From the NCBI RefSeq assembly GCF_007752345.1, contig NZ_CP036299.1, forward strand, positions 3,249,501-3,313,500: a stretch of 64,000 nt of DNA, given 5' to 3'. Shown here piece by piece: positions 56,887-64,000 of the stretch. The notes under the pieces are model-generated. The model saw only the letters and a list, made by a program, of their open reading frames with translations. It had not been told where the DNA came from and made no database searches. Both the position numbers and the translations under genes were made by a program. Every line of letters starts with the position of its first letter. Positions within the stretch are counted from its first letter, which is position 1. The stretch comes from Planctopirus ephydatiae. GTDB taxonomy: Bacteria; Planctomycetota; Planctomycetia; Planctomycetales; Planctomycetaceae.

Positions 56887-58827
56887 ATGACGACCGCTAC
56901 CCGCGAAGAATTCACATTCCAAACAGAGATCAAGCAGCTTCTCAACATCCTTTCGCATTCGTTGTATCAGAATCGCGAAATCGCAGTTCGTGAACTCATT
57001 TCCAATGCTTCCGACTCACTCAACAAGCTGCGGCATATCCAACTTTCCGAAGCTGAGTACCGGGACGATGCCCCACTCAAAATCACATTGCTCCCCGATG
57101 CGACCGCGAAAACGTTGACAATCGTGGATAATGGAGTGGGGCTGACGCGCGAAGAACTGATTGAGAATCTGGGGACCATTGCCCACAGCGGTTCGCTGGA
57201 TTTCATGAAGAAAGCGGCTGAGGCTAAATATGCTAATCATGATGCGGATTCCGCCGGCAGCAAATCAGACCTTTCCTTGATTGGGCAGTTCGGTGTCGGC
57301 TTCTATGCAGCTTTCATGCTGGCAGATACCGTCGAAGTGATCACTCGCAGTTATCGCGAAGAAACAGGTTGGAAATGGACATCCGATGGCACCGGACAGT
57401 ATTCGATCGAGCCGGTCGATGAAGCACCACGCGGTGCACAAATCGTGCTGCATCTCAAAGAGGATGCCATTGAAGAGTTCACTAAAGAATATCGGCTGGA
57501 GTCGATCATTCGCCGCTATTCGACATTTGTGCCGCATGCCGTCTATGTGGGCGAAAAACACGTCAACAATCAGCCACCCATCTGGGTCGAACCCAAGTCG
57601 CAGGTGACGCCCGAGCAGTACAAGAGCTTCTATCAATGGCTCACACACCACGCGAATGAAGAGCCTTTGTGGCATCTGCATCTCTCGGCAGATTCGCCGC
57701 TGCAGTTTCAATCGATTCTGTATTGCCCGCCAGTCAATCTTGAACTGCAAGGGTTCGGTCGCCTCGAACACGGTCTGACGCTGTGCGCGAAAAGAATTCT
57801 CGTTCAGGACGATAACAAAGATCTGCTGCCTGATTATCTGCACTTTGTCTATGGATTGGTCGATTCCGCCGACCTTCCGCTCAACGTGTCCCGCGAAACG
57901 TTGCAGGACAATCGACTGATTCCCAAGCTGCGGAAGGTCTTGACTAAAAAGGTTCTCGACTATCTGGCCGAACTAGCAGAGGAACAGCCCGCGACCTATG
58001 CGAAATTCTATGAGCAGTTCGGGATGGTTCTGCGCGGTGGAGTGGGGGTCGATTTCGAGAATCGCGAGAAAATCGCCCACCTGCTTCGACTCGCTTCATC
58101 GCATGATGTCACTCCCGGAGCCACCACATCGCTCGGGGAATATGTCAAGCGGATGCGTGAAGACCAGACACAGATCTATTACCTCGGCGGACCAGATCTG
58201 GCGAGTCTGCTCAGGAACCCGCATTACGAAACATTCCGCGACCGTGGACTGGAAGTGCTCTTCCTCACTGATCCGGTCGATGAGTTCGCGCTTTCGCATC
58301 TGCAGGAGTTCGATGGAAAATCATTGGTTTCGATTGATTCGGCTGATATTCAACTTCCCGCTTCAGCCGAATCCCCATCGAGTTCAACAACCGGTGAAGA
58401 GCAGGGTAGTTCTTCACAGATTGCCCCAGCGGGCTTTGACAGGGTTCTTGAAATCTTCCGCCAGGCGCTGGGTGAGCGTGTGCAGGATGTCCGCAAGGCC
58501 ACCCGGCTGGCCACCAGCCCGGTTTGTCTTGTCAATCCGCAAGGCTCCATGAGCAGCCAACTGCAAAAAGTGCTGAGCCAGACCGTCAAGGATTTCAACC
58601 TCAGCCGCCGCATTCTCGAGGTCAATCCTCAGGCACCGCTGATTGGTCGGCTGGCTGCATTGAGTAGTTCCGGCACCAACGAAGACTTTATTGCGGATTG
58701 CGGACTCCAGCTCTATGCCTCGGCCATGCTGCTGGATGGTTTGGTTGTCGAACCAGATCTGACCGCAGACCGTATGCGGAAACTCATGGAAGAAGCTGCC
58801 GACAATCGAACTGTGATTATCACCTGA
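56887..58827 (+). CDS. htpG: Molecular chaperone HtpG (Hsp90 family)
   Basis: The 646-residue chaperone has the GHKL ATPase motifs in order: ELISNASDSLNKLRH, DNGVGLTREEL and GQFGVGFYAAFM, then the middle domain with SRETLQDNRLIPKLRKVL and the C-terminal dimerisation domain. The start ATG 56887 is supported by GAGG nine bases upstream and follows four codons of an earlier in-frame ATG. Length matches bacterial HtpG. A Ser-rich linker (SPSSSTTGEEQGSSS) lies near residue 500. Confidence 0.97.
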   Translation: MTTATREEFTFQTEIKQLLNILSHSLYQNREIAVRELISNASDSLNKLRHIQLSEAEYRDDAPLKITLLPDATAKTLTIVDNGVGLTREELIENLGTIAHSGSLDFMKKAAEAKYANHDADSAGSKSDLSLIGQFGVGFYAAFMLADTVEVITRSYREETGWKWTSDGTGQYSIEPVDEAPRGAQIVLHLKEDAIEEFTKEYRLESIIRRYSTFVPHAVYVGEKHVNNQPPIWVEPKSQVTPEQYKSFYQWLTHHANEEPLWHLHLSADSPLQFQSILYCPPVNLELQGFGRLEHGLTLCAKRILVQDDNKDLLPDYLHFVYGLVDSADLPLNVSRETLQDNRLIPKLRKVLTKKVLDYLAELAEEQPATYAKFYEQFGMVLRGGVGVDFENREKIAHLLRLASSHDVTPGATTSLGEYVKRMREDQTQIYYLGGPDLASLLRNPHYETFRDRGLEVLFLTDPVDEFALSHLQEFDGKSLVSIDSADIQLPASAESPSSSTTGEEQGSSSQIAPAGFDRVLEIFRQALGERVQDVRKATRLATSPVCLVNPQGSMSSQLQKVLSQTVKDFNLSRRILEVNPQAPLIGRLAALSSSGTNEDFIADCGLQLYASAMLLDGLVVEPDLTADRMRKLMEEAADNRTVIIT

Positions 58828-59144
58828 TCAACCAGCCTTCCGGCGATTGTTTTCCATGAGCATTTGGATTGGTACCTGGTGCAATTAAACTGCTCTGATC
58901 TGAGTCAAATCCTGCAAAACAACGCTCAAAAGCCGGTTCGAATGGGCACAAAGGCTTTCTCGATGGACGACTCCGTCGGGAAAGCCTGGTGCATTTGAGA
59001 ATCGCCGCAAATCAAGACTTCACAAGAATTCCGAAAGAATTTTCGAAACAGGCGGTCGATTCGCGTAGCCTGCGGGGTTAAGATTCGACGAAGGCACATG
59101 GGAGTGCCGCAACTGAAGATCACATTATTCGAAAGCGACCGTGC
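58828..59144. other. Intergenic region between htpG and the MoxR operon
   Basis: About 317 bp. No terminator with a T-run or promoter was recognised. Confidence 0.4.
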
Positions 59145-60194
59145 ATGGCTGATAGCGGTGCCGCCCTGGATATGGCAATCGAAAAACTGACAAACGCTCA
59201 TCGATCGATTCGAGAGCAGATGTCTCAGGTGATTGTGGGTCAGGATGAAGTGGTCGATCAAATTCTGATTGCCATGTTCTCCAAAGGACATGTGCTGTTA
59301 GAAGGTGTTCCCGGCCTTGCCAAAACATTGATGATCAGCACGCTCGCTCGCTGTCTGTCGATGACCTTTGCCCGCATTCAGTTCACCCCCGATCTGATGC
59401 CCGCCGATATCACTGGGACTGATGTTCTCCAGGAAAACAAGGAAACGGGAAAACGCGAGTTTCGTTTCATCACCGGTCCACTTTTCCATAACGTGGTGCT
59501 GGCGGACGAAATCAACCGGACACCGCCCAAAACGCAGGCTGCACTTCTTGAGGCCATGCAGGAGCGGCAGGTCACTGTTGGTCAATCCCGGCATGTCCTC
59601 GCCGATCCCTTCTTTGTGCTGGCAACACAAAACCCGATTGAACAGGAAGGGACTTACACCCTTCCCGAAGCGCAGCAGGATCGCTTCATGTTCAAAGTCT
59701 ATGTCCGCTATCCCACCTTTCTCGAAGAGCGGGAAATTGCCCGGCGAACGACCTCTGTCCAGAGTGACAAGATTCAGCATGTCCTGAGTGGCGCCGATAT
59801 CCTTGAGATTCAAAAACTCGTGCGGCAGGTTCCTGCCAGCGAGCATGTCATTGATTATGCACTTGCGCTCGTAAGGCAAACCCGTGTTCGTGAACCGGGC
59901 GTCCCTGACTTTGTGAACGAGTGGCTTTCCTGGGGTGCTGGCCCGCGTGCTGTGCAGTTTTTACTGCTGGGCGCCAAGGCGCGAGCATTGCTCAATGGCC
60001 GGACATACGTCTCACCCGAAGATGTGGCGGCACTGGCCGCTCCCGTCCTCAGGCACCGCATCGTTACCAACTTTGCGGCGGAGAGCGAAGGAATTAACAC
60101 TGACAAAGTCGTGGAAGAACTGCTCAAAGTGACACCCAGCAAGGAAGGCGAGCTGACTCGTGACCCAAGACTTCAGAAGATTTTTGCCGCCTGA
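59145..60194 (+). CDS. MoxR-family AAA+ ATPase
   Basis: The 349-residue ATPase has Walker A GVPGLAKT (residues 54-61), Walker [10 protein letters not shown] (Asp121-Glu122), and the MoxR segments [20 protein letters not shown] and [21 protein letters not shown]. MoxR proteins act as chaperones for vWA-domain proteins in metal insertion or assembly complexes. Here it starts the MoxR-DUF58-BatA-type gene set that runs to the window end and overlaps the DUF58 gene by 35 bp. Confidence 0.96.
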   Translation: MADSGAALDMAIEKLTNAHRSIREQMSQVIVGQDEVVDQILIAMFSKGHVLLEGVPGLAKTLMISTLARCLSMTFARIQFTPDLMPADITGTDVLQENKETGKREFRFITGPLFHNVVLADEINRTPPKTQAALLEAMQERQVTVGQSRHVLADPFFVLATQNPIEQEGTYTLPEAQQDRFMFKVYVRYPTFLEEREIARRTTSVQSDKIQHVLSGADILEIQKLVRQVPASEHVIDYALALVRQTRVREPGVPDFVNEWLSWGAGPRAVQFLLLGAKARALLNGRTYVSPEDVAALAAPVLRHRIVTNFAAESEGINTDKVVEELLKVTPSKEGELTRDPRLQKIFAA

Positions 60195-61071
60195 GGCCGT
60201 GGCAAGGGTCTCTCGTCTGGAGATTCTCGCGAGGAATGTCGTCGAAGGATTTCTGAACGGGATGCACCGCAGTCCGTACTTTGGTCAATCTGTCGAGTTC
60301 GCACAGCACCGGGAATATGTTTCAGGTGATGATCTGAGACGTATTGACTGGAAGGCCTGGTCAAAAACCGACAAGTATTACGTCAAGCAGTACGAAGAAG
60401 AGACCAATCTTCGGACGACGCTCGTCGTTGATCTTTCTGAATCCATGCAATTTGGGTCGAAAGGGAAGACCAAGCACGAATTTGCGGTGCAGATTGCGGC
60501 AGTCCTCTCTCTATTGCTCCTCAAACAGCATGATGCCGTGAGTCTGGTAACGTTTGACGACTCGATTCGCACGCAGATCCCCATGAGCAGCAAGAAGACT
60601 CAGCTGCACGATATTCTCATGGGGTTATCGAACGAACAACCCGCGAAAAAAACGAATCTTTCCGACATTCTGGCCCAGGTGGCCGATCAGGAATCCCGCA
60701 AAGGGCTCATCATTCTCGTATCTGATTTGCTGGCTGATCGCGAAGGTCTGAAAAAGGGATTACGACTATTAAGGTTTCGCGGCCACGATGTGATGTTGTT
60801 TCACGTCCTTGATGATGCGGAACTCGACTTTGAGTTCAGCGGCCCTACGAAATTTGAAGGTTTGGAAGATTCGGGAGAACTGGTCTGTGATCCCAGGTCA
60901 CTCAGGGAAGGTTACCTGGCTGCTATGAAAACTTACCTGGATGACATCCGTAAGCATTGCGCCAAGTTTGTGATTGATTATCAAATTGTCAGACCCAGTG
61001 AGAATCTAGATGCTGTTCTGTTGCATTACATGAATCACCGCATGGGGATGCACCAGAGTCAGCGAAAATGA
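60160..61071 (+). CDS. DUF58 protein, vWA-related (MoxR partner)
   Basis: The 303-residue protein begins at GTG 60160, inside the moxR end, and has the DUF58 signature in [24 protein letters not shown] followed by a vWA-like region ([13 protein letters not shown]) with a D-L-S-E-S variant of the MIDAS D-x-S-x-S motif. DUF58 proteins usually accompany MoxR and BatA-type proteins. No membrane helix is visible. The start follows AAGGCGAG by a few bases. Confidence 0.92.
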   Translation: MTQDFRRFLPPEAVARVSRLEILARNVVEGFLNGMHRSPYFGQSVEFAQHREYVSGDDLRRIDWKAWSKTDKYYVKQYEEETNLRTTLVVDLSESMQFGSKGKTKHEFAVQIAAVLSLLLLKQHDAVSLVTFDDSIRTQIPMSSKKTQLHDILMGLSNEQPAKKTNLSDILAQVADQESRKGLIILVSDLLADREGLKKGLRLLRFRGHDVMLFHVLDDAELDFEFSGPTKFEGLEDSGELVCDPRSLREGYLAAMKTYLDDIRKHCAKFVIDYQIVRPSENLDAVLLHYMNHRMGMHQSQRK

Positions 61072-61295
61072 AGTTTTCTATTGATGTTTGAGGGGGAACT
61101 CCAACCATCTCCCATGCGATGACTCACATGTTGATTGTTGAACCAAGCTATGGGGCTCATGGGGTTTCAGTTTTTGAAGTTTGTTTGTGGTGATTGTGAA
61201 GTTCAGGTAGGGATGCTGACAGTGGTCTATGACTGCATGCCTGACCGGTAACCCGGTCAGGAAACAGTCCATAACCAACTGAGTGCGGATGCAAG

Positions 61296-63635
61296 ATGAC
61301 GTGGCTTTCTTCGCTATTTTTCAATCCTTCGATTGCACTGATGGGCGCCGGGCTCATCGCTGTGCCACTCATAATCCATCTCATCAATCGAGTGCGATAT
61401 CGACGGGTTCAGTTTGCAGCCATGGAGTTTCTGCTCCAGGCAGAACAGCGAAATCGTCAACGTCTGTTGATTGAACAATTGCTCCTGCTTCTGCTGAGGA
61501 CATTAATCGTCCTGGCACTCCTGCTGCTTATTGCGAGGCTGGTGCTTGATCCTTCACAGTTCGCGCTCTTTCGCGAATCGCGGACACATCACGTCGTGCT
61601 GGTGGATGACAGTGCCTCGACCCGTGAGCGACGTGGAGAAACCACGGCCTGGGCTGAAGGTCTGGGAGTCATTCGAAAACTGGCGGCAGAAGGTGCCCGC
61701 CGTCCGCAGACCCAGAGATTGACGGTCTTACTTGCCTCACGACCTGATAAGCCCTTACTGACTGACCGGGATGTCAATCAGCCACTGGTTGAAGAACTGG
61801 CGTCGCGACTCGACCCTGTTTCCTTCAAGCCGACTCATCAACGGGTCGATTTCCTTAAAGGGATCCAGTCGGCGAGTGATCTATTGTTGGCTGACAAAGC
61901 CGGCGTGAGGGAACTGCACGTTATTTCTGATTATCGCTCGCGCGACTGGAACGATCAGAAACCACTGGCTCAGGCCATGGAAACGCTGGCCGAAGCCGAC
62001 GTGGGAATCCATTTAATTCGCACCACCCCTCAGGCCGGTCCCAATCTGGCAATCACGAGGCTCGATGGTGCTGTCTCCACAGCCGCCGCTGGTGTTCCAC
62101 TCCGATTGACTGCCGGGATCACCAATTTTGGTACTGAAGTCGTCACCGATGTTCGGGCATCGATCTACGACAACGGAGTCAAGACACCCACCACTGTCAT
62201 TTTTGACCGCATCGAACCCGGTACAGAAGTTCTCCACGAAGTGGACCTGCAATTCCCTTCACCGGGTTATCGCCGAGTTGAAATTCGCCTCGATGCCGAT
62301 GGGTATCCGGTCGATAATGTGCGGCACTTAAGTGTCAATGTTTCGGCAGCGATTCCCGTGTTGATTGTCGATGGTGATCCGGCTGGTGATGCCGCTTCGT
62401 ACGTCGCGGATGCCCTTGCTGCCGACCCAGCGGCGACCGGCTTTCAGACCACGATCGATAACCCGGACATTCTGCGTCGCAGGCCCTTGGACGATTACCG
62501 CTGTATCTATCTGCTCAATGTGGGCGAACTGCCGCCGGATTCTCTCGACTATCTGGAGAAGTATGTCCGCCGGGGTGGTGCCTTGATGATGGCTCTGGGA
62601 GATTCTGTCCGCAGTGAAGCATTCAATCGCGTTTTCCATCGCGAGGGCGATGGGTTATCACCTTTGCCTCTGGGAAATGCTCCCCTCGAATTTGCTACTG
62701 ATGTCACATCCACAGAACCCGATCTCAAAGCGGGAAAGCATCCGGCATTCGCGATTCTCCAGGGGGATGACAACCCTTTTCTCGATGCTGTTCATATTCA
62801 AAAACTCTTTGAGCCAGCGGTTGGCTGGGAAGTCGACGACGTTGTCCGTGGCGACAATGTCAAAACCATTGCCAAGCATAAGAGTGGCCGACCCGTCATG
62901 CTGGAGAAGCCTTACGGTGCAGGGAAGGTGACGTTGCTGTTAACTACAGCCCAGCCAGCCTGGAATGACTGGGCACTGAACCCTTCCTATGTCGTTTTCC
63001 AGCTCGATCTGCTCAAATCGCTGATTTCCTCTGATAAAAATGAAGCCTTACGAGTCACGGGTGAACCAATCCTGCTCTCTCTTGACCCGGCTCTCTACAC
63101 CGATCAGGTCGAGTTGTCGATCCCTGATATCGACGGTCAGAGAACTGTGAGGCTGCAGGCTTCTCCTCAAGATGGCCAGACATCAGCCTCCAGCAAACCA
63201 AAGGGAACTGAGGCTTCGGCATCCACCCGACCGGATACGACTCCAGCTTCTCAACAGAACTCGGCCTCTAACCAAAACTCAACCGTTGGTATTCGACTGG
63301 TCGTCGAAGAGAAAGAGACCGATTTACCTGGCATCTACAGCGTTCGCCTGACAACCCAGAATCAGACCACTGAAGAGAAACTTTACGCCTACAATGTGCC
63401 GCTGGAAGAGAGCCAGCTGGCAGTCATTACTGTCGATTCCTTGCGGAAAACAATGGGTAACAACGAAAAATTATCGATTCATGAGGCACAGGATGTCTCC
63501 TGGATCGAAGGGGAAGAGGCGGGTTCGGAACTCCGTACCAGTTTGCTGGCGGCGCTCGTGATTCTTCTGCTGGCAGAGCAGTGGCTCAGTTATCGACTCA
63601 GTTACCACCCGGCGAAAGGTCAGGTGGCACGATGA
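61296..63635 (+). CDS. BatA-type N-terminal domain membrane protein with vWA-like and Ig-like regions
   Basis: The 779-residue protein begins with the BatA N-terminal motif (LFFNPSIALMGAGLIAVPLIIHL) and a second helix near LLIEQLLLLLLRTLIVLALLL, then a long extracytoplasmic region in which HVVLVDDSASTRERR suggests a degenerate vWA MIDAS. A Ser/Thr/Ala/Gln-rich stretch near residue 635 precedes a final membrane helix (LLAALVILLLAEQWLSY). Such proteins follow DUF58 and MoxR genes in planctomycetes. It overlaps the next gene by 4 nt. Confidence 0.88.
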   Translation: MTWLSSLFFNPSIALMGAGLIAVPLIIHLINRVRYRRVQFAAMEFLLQAEQRNRQRLLIEQLLLLLLRTLIVLALLLLIARLVLDPSQFALFRESRTHHVVLVDDSASTRERRGETTAWAEGLGVIRKLAAEGARRPQTQRLTVLLASRPDKPLLTDRDVNQPLVEELASRLDPVSFKPTHQRVDFLKGIQSASDLLLADKAGVRELHVISDYRSRDWNDQKPLAQAMETLAEADVGIHLIRTTPQAGPNLAITRLDGAVSTAAAGVPLRLTAGITNFGTEVVTDVRASIYDNGVKTPTTVIFDRIEPGTEVLHEVDLQFPSPGYRRVEIRLDADGYPVDNVRHLSVNVSAAIPVLIVDGDPAGDAASYVADALAADPAATGFQTTIDNPDILRRRPLDDYRCIYLLNVGELPPDSLDYLEKYVRRGGALMMALGDSVRSEAFNRVFHREGDGLSPLPLGNAPLEFATDVTSTEPDLKAGKHPAFAILQGDDNPFLDAVHIQKLFEPAVGWEVDDVVRGDNVKTIAKHKSGRPVMLEKPYGAGKVTLLLTTAQPAWNDWALNPSYVVFQLDLLKSLISSDKNEALRVTGEPILLSLDPALYTDQVELSIPDIDGQRTVRLQASPQDGQTSASSKPKGTEASASTRPDTTPASQQNSASNQNSTVGIRLVVEEKETDLPGIYSVRLTTQNQTTEEKLYAYNVPLEESQLAVITVDSLRKTMGNNEKLSIHEAQDVSWIEGEEAGSELRTSLLAALVILLLAEQWLSYRLSYHPAKGQVAR

Positions 63636-64000
63636 ACCTGTGGCCTGAGTTATTTCAAATGCTTCCCGTAGCGCAATCGGTCGAAAGCCCGTCTTCAACG
63701 ACCGGAGCCGAAACGATTAATCCGGCCGAAACCATCAGTGCAAAACCGACTGACTCAACCATCACCATGGTCGAGTGGGGTTGGCCTGAAGATCCACTGA
63801 CATGGGCCATTTTGCTGGCGGCTGGAGTTGCTATTACTGCGTATGTGGTCTGGCTCTATCGTAGAGATACGACAGAGACAGGCCTGGCAACCCGCATCTG
63901 GTTGACAGCTCTGCGTCTGGCGATGTTCGCTGGTCTACTGCTCATCTGGCTCAACCCCCAAGAGCGCACACAAGAGTCGATGACCCGCCCTTCGAGAGTG
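63632..64000 (+). CDS. N-terminal part of a membrane protein in the MoxR operon (truncated by window end)
   Basis: An open frame starts at ATG 63632, overlapping the previous stop by 4 nt (ATGA), and runs 123 codons to the window edge. A polar Ser/Thr/Glu-rich start is followed by two hydrophobic helices (TWAILLAAGVAITAYVVWLY and LRLAMFAGLLLIWL). Position after DUF58 and BatA-type genes suggests a large vWA- or glutamine amidotransferase-like membrane protein of the same operon, but the catalytic part is not in view. Confidence 0.8.
   Translation, partial: MNLWPELFQMLPVAQSVESPSSTTGAETINPAETISAKPTDSTITMVEWGWPEDPLTWAILLAAGVAITAYVVWLYRRDTTETGLATRIWLTALRLAMFAGLLLIWLNPQERTQESMTRPSRV

Overview
The window looks like a chromosomal segment of a planctomycete (order Planctomycetales, close in character to Planctopirus, Schlesneria or Rubinisphaera). 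Family markers support this: a DUF1559 prepilin-like protein with an H-X9-DG tail, a DUF1501/DUF1553 (PSCyt1) pair, Tat-exported phosphoesterase, FG-GAP and NHL secreted proteins, a CPXCG zinc-ribbon protein, a DUF1570 peptidase-like protein, and a BMC locus of the planctomycete type (two BMC-H, EutN-type BMC-P proteins, PduL, acylating aldehyde dehydrogenase, acetate kinase, DeoR regulator). No rRNA, tRNA, CRISPR array, prophage or insertion sequence was seen.

Layout. 1-6840 (all minus strand): a bacterial microcompartment operon reading deoR - pduL - BMC-H - BMC-H with N-terminal extension - ackA - BMC-P - small multi-pass membrane protein - aldehyde dehydrogenase - BMC-P - a further gene cut by the window start. 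In characterised planctomycetes this compartment type processes aldehydes from L-fucose and L-rhamnose. The genes here cover aldehyde to acyl-CoA to acyl phosphate to acid plus ATP; the sugar-cleaving aldolase and the lactaldehyde reductase are not in view. 7348-11010: purN and three minus-strand genes (an exported single-TM protein, a HEAT/LRR/PDZ protein, a zinc-ribbon protein). 11306-21733: unknown conserved protein, two tandem SpoU rRNA methyltransferases, methionine aminopeptidase, DUF1559 pseudopilin, ArsR regulator, PA0069-type radical SAM enzyme, FAH-family hydrolase, TPR protein, ATP sulfurylase. 21982-30401: exported HEAT protein with an embedded receiver-like domain, MFS transporter, lysA, asd, purD. 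30773-36548: exported M1 peptidase, FG-GAP repeat protein, NAD-malic enzyme. 36818-41422: a wall/division cluster of LysM protein, FtsL-like protein and FtsI-type penicillin-binding protein. 41428-47371: Tat phosphoesterase, NHL protein, queA, GT4 glycosyltransferase and an isolated mraZ carrying its own TGGG operator repeats. 47714-52261: DUF1501 and cytochrome-like DUF1553 pair. 52503-58827: inositol-phosphate synthase, sugar isomerase-like TIM barrel, DUF1570 protein, htpG. 59145-64000: MoxR-DUF58-BatA-type membrane operon, with the next gene cut by the window end.

The most interesting points are the shared N-terminal cargo helices on the compartment enzymes (including the truncated first gene), the membrane protein translationally coupled to a shell vertex protein, the BMC-H with a basic extension and altered pore loop, the orphan mraZ with three TGGG repeats at exact 10-bp spacing, the LysM-FtsL-FtsI cluster, and the exported HEAT protein containing a receiver-like domain. 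Functional names rest on recognised motifs and family knowledge; no database search was possible.
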